Shown: positions 1-6,126, counted from the first letter of the stretch. The stretch is DNA of 11,436 nucleotides from Moduliflexus sp964602655 (GCA_964602655.1 CAZRSF010000113.1:1-11436), one strand, 5' to 3'. The notes: a model not told the origin generated them from the sequence alone. Numbers and translations are program-made.

Positions 1-970
1 ATTTCTCCTCATCCGTCCGGTCATTCGCCGGGGGCGGCGTCGGCGAGAGCGCGGAGAGCCGGGCGTACAGTTCGGGCGTCATCGTAAATTCGGCGGCGGC
101 AAGCTGAAGGTTCAATTGATCCACGCTGCGCGCTCCGATAATCGGCGCGGTTACGGCGGGATGATGCGCGACCCAGGCAATCGCTAAACAGGCCGGATGC
201 GCGCCGCATTCTTGCGCCACTTCAGTAAATTGACGCGCCACGTCATACATCCAATCTTCGCCGTACCGACGTTGATAGGCCGGATTCGCCGCGAAACGAC
301 CATTCGAATATTGATGATTCGCCGGATATTTGCCGGTCAGCAAGCCGCCGCCCAACGGGCTATACGTCACCACGCCGAGCATTTCGGCCTGCGCCATCGG
401 CAAAATCTCCACTTCGGCCTGCCGCTTGACCAAATTATACATCGGCTGCAAACAGGAAAACGGCTGCCAGTCGTGCTGCGTGGAGAGGCTTAACGCTTTC
501 ATGACCTGCCACGCGGCAAAATTGCTCGCTCCGAGATACAGGACTTTCCCCTGACGCACAAGATCGTCGAGTGTGCGTAACGTCTCTTCCAACGCCGTTT
601 CCGGATCGAAATGATGCAGGAAATAGAGATCGAGATACTCGGTGTTCATCCGTCGCAGGCTGGCTTCGACGGCGCCCATAATATGGCGGCGCGAGCTGCC
701 TTTGGCGTTGATGTCTGTGCCGATTTTCCCGGATACTTTGCTTGAAACGATCACCTCATCGCGGCAACCGGCAATCAATTGCCCTAACGTGCGTTCGGCT
801 TCGCCCTCGGCATAGACGTCCGCGCAGTCGAAAAAATTGACGCCCGCTTCCCGGCAGCGCTGAAAGATGGCCGTAGAAGTCGCGAGATCGGCTTCTTTGC
901 CGAATGTCATGGTTCCCATGCACAATGATGAGACTTTGATGCCGCTATCGCCTAACCTGCGATATTTCAT
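1..970 (-). CDS. Aldo/keto reductase, C-terminus cut by window edge
   Basis: NAD(P)H-dependent aldo/keto reductase of the soluble TIM-barrel family; the substrate cannot be told. 323 codons are visible without a stop. Family members usually have about 310-340 residues, so only the extreme C-terminus is missing. The N-terminus MKYRRLGDSGIKVS is typical. The catalytic tetrad is complete: Asp48 and Tyr53 in FFDCADVY, Lys78 in VSSKVSG, His119 in DLYFLHH. Later family signatures are visible, including GKVLYLGASNF, YSPLGGGLLTGKY and APIIGARS. The start is secure: AGGAGGATGAACC precedes the ATG at 970. The upstream nucleotidyltransferase-like gene ends 3 bases away and its stop lies inside this Shine-Dalgarno region, so the two are co-transcribed and probably translationally coupled. 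Family assignment is certain; specificity (for example YajO-like) is not. Confidence 0.95.
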   Translation of the reverse strand, partial: MKYRRLGDSGIKVSSLCMGTMTFGKEADLATSTAIFQRCREAGVNFFDCADVYAEGEAERTLGQLIAGCRDEVIVSSKVSGKIGTDINAKGSSRRHIMGAVEASLRRMNTEYLDLYFLHHFDPETALEETLRTLDDLVRQGKVLYLGASNFAAWQVMKALSLSTQHDWQPFSCLQPMYNLVKRQAEVEILPMAQAEMLGVVTYSPLGGGLLTGKYPANHQYSNGRFAANPAYQRRYGEDWMYDVARQFTEVAQECGAHPACLAIAWVAHHPAVTAPIIGARSVDQLNLQLAAAEFTMTPELYARLSALSPTPPPANDRTDEEK

Positions 971-973
971 GGT

Positions 974-1345
974 TCATCCTCCTGTTGCCAAAATCTTCCC
1001 TTTTTCCGCGACGCTTTTGCGCGTCCAGCTATCGGCTTGCGACAAATCAATCAGGTCAACCGGAAATTCGCCGATGCGTTTGAGATGCGCGAGCGCGTTA
1101 CCGAATGCGCCTGCCGGAATGCCTTCCGCCGCAAGCTCAAGCGTCATGCCGTCCTGATACTGGCCGTATGTCAACGGCCCAACCAGATAGGCCGTTTTCA
1201 CGCCGAATTCGGCGCACAATATCTGCGCGAGCCGCTGCGCTTCCCGCATGGCGGCGGCCTGGCGCTGCTGGGTCCCTGCCTGCTGTTCCTGCCGTTTCAA
1301 CAGCAGGTCTCTTTTATGAAAACTATGACTGATTTTCGCGTGCAT
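974..1345 (-). CDS. Degenerate MNT-type nucleotidyltransferase homologue
   Basis: A small protein whose fold signature resembles the minimal nucleotidyltransferase (pol beta-like) domain. A charged, Gln-rich N-terminal helix is followed by LCAEFGVKTAYLVGPL, then LELAAEGIP, then EFPVDLIDL and a C-terminal SVAEKGKIL. In active relatives these correspond to YLFGS, SDIDLAVEGLP, VDLVDL and I..EG..L. Here the GS serine is Pro and the two metal-binding aspartates align with Thr and Glu; only the VDL aspartate is kept. It is therefore probably not an active nucleotidyltransferase. The start is uncertain. The longest frame begins at 1381, inside an inverted-repeat element. I chose the ATG at 1345, just clear of it; a TTG at 1300 after AAAAGAGACC is also possible. 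None has a strong Shine-Dalgarno site. No HEPN partner is present. Its stop overlaps the ribosome-binding site of the aldo/keto reductase. Confidence 0.7.
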   Translation of the reverse strand: MHAKISHSFHKRDLLLKRQEQQAGTQQRQAAAMREAQRLAQILCAEFGVKTAYLVGPLTYGQYQDGMTLELAAEGIPAGAFGNALAHLKRIGEFPVDLIDLSQADSWTRKSVAEKGKILATGG

Positions 1346-1355
1346 GATAATATGG

Positions 1356-1484
1356 AAGGTGTCGGATACGTTTAGGATCATTGCAAAAATAACGTGTAAA
1401 AATTGTACGCCGAAACTGTGTTTCGGCGAGGGCGAAACAACAGTTTCGCCTTACAACAGCGATCCTTAAAGTGTCTGACACCTT
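1356..1484. repeat. 129-bp inverted-repeat element (MITE/REP-like)
   Basis: The ends are 24-base inverted repeats matching at 20 of 24 positions (1356-1379 against the complement of 1461-1484; both begin AAGGTGTC and end AGGATC). Inside are two perfect 8-bp hairpins: GCCGAAAC-TGT-GTTTCGGC (1409-1427) and GGCGAAAC-AACA-GTTTCGCC (1431-1450). These are bracketed by TTGTA (1403-1407) and TACAA (1452-1456). The element fills the gap between the binding-protein gene and the nucleotidyltransferase-like gene. I see no clear target-site duplication and no coding capacity. It is probably a non-autonomous repeat; the double hairpin could also act as a processing or attenuation structure within the minus-strand transcript. 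Confidence 0.75.
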
Positions 1485-2418
1485 ATTGCTCAGGATACAA
1501 CATCTGCTGCAATTCCTCAACCCCTTGCGCATAGCGAAATGTCGGGCTGGAAATCAGTTTTTCGCTGATGATGAACACTCTGCCCTGCCGAATCGCTTTG
1601 ATCGTCTGAAATCCGGGACGTGTCGCCACATCATCAACCGAATTGACCGGATTCATCGCACCGCTCTGCACGACATACACATCAATCGTGTCCGCCTGTT
1701 GCAGCAGTTTTTCCACGCCATACGCCGCAATCGAACTACCGGGTTTGACTGGCGCGGCGTCCTGCGCGATATTCACGCCGCCAGCGAACGTAATCGCCCG
1801 CGCCGGAAGCGAATCCGGCGTCACGGTTTTGTAACCGTCTTGCGACGCCTCGAAATAGACGCGGACTTTGGGAGAAACAGCGGCGGCGTTCGCCTGAATC
1901 GCCGCGATCTGCGCGTGAAATTCCTTCAATCGCGTTTCGGCCTGCGTTTCTGCGCCGGTGAGTCGCGCTAAGGCTCTGATGTAGCTGTCGAAATCGTCGA
2001 AGGATTCGGGATACAACGCCGCGACCGTGACGCCAGCGCGTTCCAATATCTCCACGAATTGCGGGTGAGCGCGGGCGATAAACGGCCTGATAATCACTAA
2101 ATCAGGCTCGACCGCCAGGATTTTTTCCGGATCGGAACGATAATCGAAACGCGGTTTGTGCGCGGCTTCCGGCGGAAAATCGTCGTTCAGCCCGACGCCG
2201 ACAATCTGTTCCGCTAATCCCAACGCAAACAGGTTTTCCGTGTGCGCGGAATAGAGCGAGACGATGCGCTTCGTAGGCGCGACCAGCCGGATCGTCTTGC
2301 CGAGATCGTCGGTCAGCGCGATGTCGGCGGCGAATGCGCCCGGCGAGATCGCAAGCAAAGCGAACAACAGCATTTTTACCACAGATTTCACGGATTTCAC
2401 AGATTTTTTTATTGCCAT
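1483..2418 (-). CDS. Periplasmic substrate-binding protein, BtuF/FhuD type
   Basis: Extracytoplasmic binding protein of the class III (Peripla_BP_2) family, which delivers cobalamin, ferric siderophores or haem to an ABC importer. Motifs: KRIVSLYSAHTENLFALGL followed by VGVGLNDDFPPE, then KILAVEPDLVII, and near the C-terminus RPGFQTIKAIRQGRVFII. Taking the ATG at 2418 gives 311 residues with a Sec signal: a Lys-rich start, the hydrophobic run MLLFALLAI, and likely cleavage after AFA (residue 30). There is no lipobox cysteine, so it is predicted free in the periplasm. The n-region KSVKSVKSV is encoded by a three-unit 9-bp repeat (2380-2406). An ATG at 2373 after the repeat is the alternative start; a TTG at 2460 lies inside a palindromic repeat and is rejected. 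No start has a clear Shine-Dalgarno site. No permease or ATPase gene is adjacent, so it is an orphan here. The stop codon overlaps the end of the 129-bp element. Confidence 0.88.
   Translation of the reverse strand: MAIKKSVKSVKSVVKMLLFALLAISPGAFAADIALTDDLGKTIRLVAPTKRIVSLYSAHTENLFALGLAEQIVGVGLNDDFPPEAAHKPRFDYRSDPEKILAVEPDLVIIRPFIARAHPQFVEILERAGVTVAALYPESFDDFDSYIRALARLTGAETQAETRLKEFHAQIAAIQANAAAVSPKVRVYFEASQDGYKTVTPDSLPARAITFAGGVNIAQDAAPVKPGSSIAAYGVEKLLQQADTIDVYVVQSGAMNPVNSVDDVATRPGFQTIKAIRQGRVFIISEKLISSPTFRYAQGVEELQQMLYPEQ
2380..2406. repeat. Three-unit 9-bp tandem repeat inside a signal-peptide region
   Basis: Units CACAGATTT, CACGGATTT and CACAGATTT lie in perfect tandem. Read on the minus strand in the frame of the binding-protein gene they give Lys-Ser-Val three times, just before the hydrophobic core of the signal peptide. 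Similar CACAGATTTCACGGATT strings are, from memory, familiar intergenic repeats in environmental bacterial genomes. A degenerate three-unit copy is at 9214-9240. Confidence 0.8.
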
Positions 2419-2430
2419 TGAACGTGAAAA

Positions 2431-2481
2431 AGGAGTCTCAAAGCGAAGCTTTGACCGCAAAAGCTGCGCTTCTGCACTCCT
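2431..2481. repeat. Double-hairpin palindromic repeat (REP/BIME-like), copy 1
   Basis: Layout: AGGAGT (2431-2436), hairpin CTCAAAGC-GAA-GCTTTGAC (2437-2455), one base, hairpin GCAAAAGC-TGC-GCTTCTGC (2457-2475), ACTCCT (2476-2481). Each hairpin has one mismatch. The outer GGAGT/ACTCC tags and the two head-to-head hairpins match the copy at 5320-5368. This is the layout of a bacterial interspersed mosaic element, in which REP units carry a 5' GTAG or GGAG tag. It lies upstream of the binding-protein start on the minus strand. No REP-associated transposase gene is in the window. Confidence 0.8.
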
Positions 2482-2561
2482 GGATTCGGTGTTAATGCTC
2501 GTGAATAATGCTGCATTGTAAATTTTTTGCCTTTATTTCGTGTCTTTCGTGGTTCATTCTG
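2482..2561. repeat. Repeat-rich gap after the HAD gene (TTTCGTG 9-bp units)
   Basis: Between the HAD stop and the double-hairpin repeat. TTTCGTGTC and TTTCGTGGT (2536-2553) form a two-unit 9-bp repeat; its complement has the CACGAAAGA/CACGAAATA form common in environmental genomes. The ten bases TTCGTGGTTC at 2546-2555 recur at 3275-3284, so the HAD gene is bracketed by direct copies. I see no terminator or gene here. Confidence 0.5.
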
Positions 2562-3272
2562 TTAATTCGACTGATGTTCAAGGCGAGCCACCAATTCCGG
2601 CAGCAGGCCGATATGTTCGATGGATTCGAATGCGCTGCGATCCGCGTTCTCGACATGCTCGTGAATCCAGGTGTCGGCGCAGTGGATATACACGGCGCGT
2701 CCGCCGATGGCGACGACGGGCAGAATATCCGACTTCAACGAATTGCCGACCATCAGAAAGCGTTCCGGCGCAATTCGATGCGCGTTCAACAGTTTGCGAT
2801 ATGTCTCTTCGCATTTGTCGCTGACGATCTCGATAAACGTAAAAAATTCCGCCAATCCCGACCGCCGAATCCGTCGTTCCTGTTCGAACAAATCGCCTTT
2901 CGTCAGCAGCATCAGCGGTTTTCGCACCGAAAGCAGACGCAACGTGTCGCGCACATGCTCGAAAATGTCCATCGGAACGGTCAACATGCGCTTGCCTTCC
3001 AGCAAGATTTCATTGAGTTCTCCGGCAGAAATCTGGCCTTCAGACGCTTCGATGGCCGCTTCCAGCATGGACAGGATAAACGCTTTGACGCCATAGCCAT
3101 AAGTCGTAATATTTTTCACATCAATATCATGCAAACATTGCGCGATACGTTCAGCGGGGGCATACGGCGCTAACGCCGCCGATAGCCTGGCGCGCACGGC
3201 GATAAAACGCGGTTCGTTGACCCACAGTGTATCATCGGCGTCAAACGCAATCAGATCAATTGGCTCGGACAT
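2562..3272 (-). CDS. HAD-superfamily hydrolase (YjjG-like / COG1011 type)
   Basis: Soluble 236-residue haloacid-dehalogenase-type phosphatase, probably acting on a small phosphorylated metabolite; the substrate is unknown. All four HAD motifs are visible: I, FDADDTLW with nucleophile Asp11 and acid Asp13; II, LLTKGD with Thr124; III, Lys153 in SDKCEETY; IV, VGNSLKSDI with Asp182. A roughly 80-residue helical cap lies between motifs I and II, as in C1-cap enzymes. The length is normal. The ATG at 3272 is preceded by AGGAGTGAG, but the spacer is about 15 bases, longer than ideal. It is the first gene of the minus-strand set and is transcribed divergently from the GtrA-type gene. The downstream gene is about 145 bases away across repeats, so co-transcription is possible but not shown. 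Confidence 0.92.
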   Translation of the reverse strand: MSEPIDLIAFDADDTLWVNEPRFIAVRARLSAALAPYAPAERIAQCLHDIDVKNITTYGYGVKAFILSMLEAAIEASEGQISAGELNEILLEGKRMLTVPMDIFEHVRDTLRLLSVRKPLMLLTKGDLFEQERRIRRSGLAEFFTFIEIVSDKCEETYRKLLNAHRIAPERFLMVGNSLKSDILPVVAIGGRAVYIHCADTWIHEHVENADRSAFESIEHIGLLPELVARLEHQSN

Positions 3273-3408
3273 GCTTCGTGGTTCTCACTCCTGATGTTAA
3301 ATATCGGTCTCTATTATCGAAATCAGAATACTCTCTCCCGCATCACATGTTTCGTGTCAAGAGAGAAACTTCTTGACCGATTTTATCGGTTCGGAGATGG
3401 TGCGAATC
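3273..3408. promoter_or_regulatory. Divergent intergenic region with hairpin ACCGAT-TTT-ATCGGT
   Basis: This gap must hold the promoters of both the minus-strand HAD set and the plus-strand lipid cluster. A perfect 6-bp inverted repeat, ACCGAT-TTT-ATCGGT (3376-3390), ends just before the candidate Shine-Dalgarno GGAG (3393-3396) of the GtrA-type gene and could be an operator or an RNA hairpin near its start. TATTAT at 3312-3317 is a possible -10, but I could not find a matching -35. Promoter assignment is weak. Confidence 0.35.
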
Positions 3409-3849
3409 ATGTGGAAGCGCGGGCTGAAATGGTATCATCGTTTGCCGGAAACCGCTCGATTGACGTTGACGGCGATGCTTGGCGCAGGCGTCGGCTGGGC
3501 GACTTACGAACTCGTGTACTGGCTGAATCCTCTGACGCAGTATCGGGCGACGACGACCTGGAGCCTCAGCTTTCTGATCGGCGTCTCGCGGCAGCACGCG
3601 CTGCACCGGACGTTGACGTTTACGCATGAGTCTCCCTATTGGAGCAGCCTGATCCGGGCGTATGCGTTTTATGCGATCAGCGGGCTGCTTGGCGCAGGCG
3701 TAAACTATTGGTTGACAGAACACTGGCATGTCCATCATCGTCTCGCCTGGCTCTGCTGCCTTGCGATCACGGCGGCGCTCAGCATTCTTTGCCTGAAACG
3801 GTGTGTCTTTGTCGCGCCTGAAGCCGGGCAGCAGCAGATTGAGGAATAA
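3409..3849 (+). CDS. GtrA-family membrane protein
   Basis: Small polytopic inner-membrane protein of the GtrA/DPMS family, members of which are linked to flipping or handling polyprenyl-phosphate-linked sugars in cell-envelope glycosylation. About 146 residues with four predicted membrane segments (roughly 17-39, 48-62, 84-104 and 111-130). The family pattern is visible twice: SFLIGVSRQHALHRTLTF in the middle and LCLKRCVFV at the end, both resembling the GtrA N..R.WTF signature. The start is uncertain: the ATG at 3409 (GGAG 12 bases upstream), an ATG at 3397 and a TTG at 3373 share the frame; the extra residues are not needed by the fold. The stop is one base before the next ATG, so it is co-translated with the CDP-alcohol phosphatidyltransferase. 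No glycosyltransferase is adjacent, so its lipid partner is unclear. Confidence 0.85.
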   Translation: MWKRGLKWYHRLPETARLTLTAMLGAGVGWATYELVYWLNPLTQYRATTTWSLSFLIGVSRQHALHRTLTFTHESPYWSSLIRAYAFYAISGLLGAGVNYWLTEHWHVHHRLAWLCCLAITAALSILCLKRCVFVAPEAGQQQIEE

Positions 3850-3850
3850 T

Positions 3851-4420
3851 ATGAACACCACGATTTTTACGCTGCCGAATATCATCACGCTCTCCCGATT
3901 AGCCGCGATTCCGCTGGTGTGGGTCTGGGCGTTTCAAGACAAGCCGACGTGGGTCGGCATCGCGACGTTCACGCTGCTGCTGACCGATATTTTGGACGGC
4001 TGGCTGGCGCGCCGCCTGAATTCAGTCACGGAGTTCGGCGGCAAGCTCGATTCGCTGGCCGATAACCTGCTGCTGCCTTCCGGGCTGATCTGGCTTTTTA
4101 TGCTGCGTCGAGAACTGCTGCATGGACATTACGCCGTGATTTCCGCTATTGCGGTCTGTTCGTATGTTGCCGCTATCGCTGTCATCTACGTTCGTTTTCA
4201 GCGTTTTCCGCCGAATTTGCACCTCTATTCCGCCAAAGCGAGCGGCGTGTTCGGCGCGATCTTTGCCTGCGCGGCCTTAACGTTCGGCGTCTATCCGCCG
4301 ATGCTGTATCTGGCTGGCGGACTCTTTCTCTGTTCGAATCTCGAAGAAATCGCGGTGGCGTTAACGCGCTCGGACGTGCACGATCATATCGGCTCGATCT
4401 TCCGCAAATCGCCGGACTGA
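3851..4420 (+). CDS. CDP-alcohol phosphatidyltransferase
   Basis: Integral membrane enzyme that moves a phosphatidyl group from CDP-diacylglycerol to an alcohol such as glycerol-3-phosphate, inositol phosphate or serine. The full catalytic signature is present and correctly spaced: Asp46-I-L-Asp49-Gly50, Ala53-Arg54, Gly63, Asp67, Asp71, within TDILDGWLARRLNSVTEFG and KLDSLAD. The N-terminal LPNIITLSRLAAIPLV is typical of PgsA-like members. 189 residues with about six hydrophobic segments, the usual size. The ATG at 3851 follows GAGGA with a good spacer; an upstream in-frame ATG at 3803 lies inside the GtrA-type gene and is rejected. It lies between the GtrA-type and lipid kinase genes. The acceptor alcohol cannot be read from sequence, so I give no gene symbol. 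Confidence 0.93.
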   Translation: MNTTIFTLPNIITLSRLAAIPLVWVWAFQDKPTWVGIATFTLLLTDILDGWLARRLNSVTEFGGKLDSLADNLLLPSGLIWLFMLRRELLHGHYAVISAIAVCSYVAAIAVIYVRFQRFPPNLHLYSAKASGVFGAIFACAALTFGVYPPMLYLAGGLFLCSNLEEIAVALTRSDVHDHIGSIFRKSPD

Positions 4421-4424
4421 CCGA

Positions 4425-5306
4425 ATGAAATGGCTGGCAATCATCAATCCGGTCAGCGGCGGAAACAACACGCGCGCGCAGTTAACGAGCCTTCTGTTCG
4501 AACTCAAACGCTTGATGTCGGTCTGCTGCGTGACCGAATACCCTGGACACGCGCGGGAATTGGCGGCAGCGTCCGCTGAATTCGACGGCATTGCGGTGGT
4601 CGGCGGCGACGGCACGATGTTCGATGTGCTGCGCGGCATGGACGTGTCCCGGCAGCATTTCGCCATTATCCCGGCAGGTACGGGTAATTCGTTTGCAAGA
4701 GATTTGTGTTTGACGACGGTTCGCGACGGACTTGATGCGCTCCGACACGGTCGCCTTATCGGCGTCGATCTGCTGCGCGTCACGTTAACGCAGCAACGCG
4801 GAAACGTGACGAGTTGTCTCGCGGGCAGCACGATTGGCGTGGGCTATCCTGCCAATACGGTCAACATCGGTAATCAACATTCGAAACGATTCGGCAGGTT
4901 CTGCTATCCGGTCGCCGCGACCATCGAAACGTTTTTTCAGCAGCCGGTCGCGCTTCGCATCGCTTACGATGGCGGCGTGGCCGAACAGAAACGCCTGACC
5001 GGTCTGTTGATCAATAACACGCGCCATGCGGGCAATTTTCAGGCGTTTCCGCAGGCGTCATTTTGCGACGGCCAGCTTGACATCATGGAATTGCGGGCGG
5101 GCTGGATCGGGCAAAATTTGCACAATCTTTCCGTGCTGTCGCAACGTTATTTTTACGCGCCCGCCGCCTTAAATCGAGCCAAAATGGTCGGCGTCGCCTT
5201 AGAACGACCCGGCGTATTGATGATAGACGGCGAATTATTTTTCGATGTGACTGACGTGTTTGTGGAGGTCGCGCCGCAAGCCTTGACCTGTTATGCCAAA
5301 CGATAG
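4425..5306 (+). CDS. Diacylglycerol kinase family lipid kinase
   Basis: Soluble, membrane-associating lipid kinase of the DgkB/YegS/sphingosine-kinase fold, probably phosphorylating diacylglycerol to phosphatidate with ATP. Nucleotide-binding motifs: INPVSGG (residues 7-13), VVGGDGT (58-64) and IPAGTGNSFARD (82-93). The C-terminal beta domain shows CDGQLDIMEL (214-223) and the conserved MIDGE (266-270). The length of 293 is typical. The ATG at 4425 is four bases after the upstream stop; no good Shine-Dalgarno is visible, suggesting translational coupling. With the flanking phosphatidyltransferase and CdsA-type genes it fits a route that recycles or builds phospholipid from diacylglycerol. Other lipid substrates used by this family, such as sphingoid bases or undecaprenol-like alcohols, are not excluded. 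Confidence 0.92.
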   Translation: MKWLAIINPVSGGNNTRAQLTSLLFELKRLMSVCCVTEYPGHARELAAASAEFDGIAVVGGDGTMFDVLRGMDVSRQHFAIIPAGTGNSFARDLCLTTVRDGLDALRHGRLIGVDLLRVTLTQQRGNVTSCLAGSTIGVGYPANTVNIGNQHSKRFGRFCYPVAATIETFFQQPVALRIAYDGGVAEQKRLTGLLINNTRHAGNFQAFPQASFCDGQLDIMELRAGWIGQNLHNLSVLSQRYFYAPAALNRAKMVGVALERPGVLMIDGELFFDVTDVFVEVAPQALTCYAKR

Positions 5307-5319
5307 ACTGACGGGTCGT

Positions 5320-5368
5320 AGGAGTGTCAAAGCTTGCTTTGACTGCCAAAGCAAGCTTTGGCACTCCT
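5320..5368. repeat. Double-hairpin palindromic repeat (REP/BIME-like), copy 2
   Basis: A near-perfect 49-bp palindrome: AGGAGT (5320-5325), hairpin GTCAAAGC-TT-GCTTTGAC (5326-5343), T, hairpin GCCAAAGC-AA-GCTTTGGC (5345-5362), ACTCCT (5363-5368). Both stems are perfect 8-mers and the two hairpins are head to head. It shares outer tags and layout with 2431-2481. It sits between the lipid kinase and CdsA-type genes and, in mRNA, could stabilise or partly terminate the transcript, although no U-run follows. Confidence 0.88.
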
Positions 5369-5401
5369 GAAGACTTTTAAAAATTAACGTTCCGATATGT
5401 T

Positions 5402-6118
5402 ATGATGATCGTATTCGGATGGGTTGCGCTCGGTTTTCTGTTGGGCGGATTCGCGATGTGGCAGGCGAATCTGAAGGTGGATACGCTGACGGCGAAACGT
5501 CGCTGGACGAAGTTCGGCGTGTACGTTGCGATTGTCTATACTGTGATGCTCTGCGCATGGGCTGGAACGCCGTATTTTTTCGCGCTCGCCGCCATGATTG
5601 CGACGCTCGGCGGCGTGGAAATCGCCCGCGTGTGTCGCTCGCAATGGCGGCTCGCGCTGTTCGCTTATGGCATCTATTTGCCGATTGTCAGCGGTTTCCT
5701 GCTGTTTGCCGCACAGACTGCGCCGGAAACCGTGTTGTTCGTGTATGTCACGGTCGCCGCGTTCGACGGCTTCAGTCAGGCGACCGGGCAATTATTCGGA
5801 AAGCATCGGCTCGCGCCGCATATCAGCCCGAATAAAACCATCGAGGGCATGATCGGCGGCATGGTCATTGCGCTCGTGATTGCAGCCTTACTGCGAACGC
5901 TGCCCGAGTATTCCATCACACAGGCCGTTTTGCTCGGCACGGGCATCTGCGCTGCCGGATTAGGCGGCGACCTGTTAGCGTCGCGGTGCAAGCGCGCGGC
6001 AGGCGCGAAAGATTTCGGACGCCTGCTCCCCGGTCATGGCGGCATCCTGGACAGATTCGACAGCGTTCTGGCTGCTGGATGCGCGTTCTGGCTGCTTCGA
6101 ATTATTTTCATCGCTTAA
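5402..6118 (+). CDS. cdsA: Phosphatidate cytidylyltransferase (CdsA family)
   Basis: Integral membrane enzyme making CDP-diacylglycerol from phosphatidate and CTP. The complete family signature occupies residues 194-220: Ser194, Lys197-Arg198, Lys203-Asp204, the HGG of PGHGGILDRFD (211-215 region), Asp217-Arg218 and Asp220. An upstream conserved block, FDGFSQATGQLFGK followed by ISPNKTIEG (141-149), matches the family. 238 residues with several hydrophobic segments; this is shorter than E. coli CdsA (about 285), so N-terminal helices are fewer. The start is the first of two adjacent ATGs at 5402; no Shine-Dalgarno is seen and the palindromic repeat ends about 33 bases upstream. It would supply the substrate for the CDP-alcohol phosphatidyltransferase of the cluster, an arrangement recalling E. 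coli ynbA/ynbB. It may be a cluster-specific paralogue rather than the only housekeeping CdsA. Confidence 0.9.
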   Translation: MMIVFGWVALGFLLGGFAMWQANLKVDTLTAKRRWTKFGVYVAIVYTVMLCAWAGTPYFFALAAMIATLGGVEIARVCRSQWRLALFAYGIYLPIVSGFLLFAAQTAPETVLFVYVTVAAFDGFSQATGQLFGKHRLAPHISPNKTIEGMIGGMVIALVIAALLRTLPEYSITQAVLLGTGICAAGLGGDLLASRCKRAAGAKDFGRLLPGHGGILDRFDSVLAAGCAFWLLRIIFIA

Positions 6119-6126
6119 TAGAATCC

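Noticed and set aside
974..1345. Possible HEPN/MNT toxin-antitoxin pair
   Set aside because: No HEPN-domain partner is adjacent; the neighbours are an aldo/keto reductase and a binding protein, and the catalytic residues are lost.
1346..1381. Start at 1381 for the nucleotidyltransferase-like gene
   Set aside because: The ATG lies in the inverted-repeat element without a Shine-Dalgarno site; the first codons are element sequence. I cannot fully exclude it.
1409..1450. Paired GAAAC/GTTTC hairpins considered as a CRISPR fragment
   Set aside because: Only two unequal hairpins with no regular spacers or repeat periodicity; better explained as a REP-like element.
1471..1971. Plus-strand frame of 166 codons opposite the binding-protein gene
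   Set aside because: Arg/His-rich translation typical of a shadow frame; the minus strand encodes a clear family member with a signal peptide.
2419..2460. TTG start at 2460 for the binding-protein gene
   Set aside because: The added codons lie in and next to the palindromic repeat, have no ribosome-binding site and precede a complete signal peptide.
2508..3173. Long plus-strand frame (221 codons) opposite the HAD gene
   Set aside because: It is antisense to a gene with all four HAD motifs and its translation shows no domain pattern.
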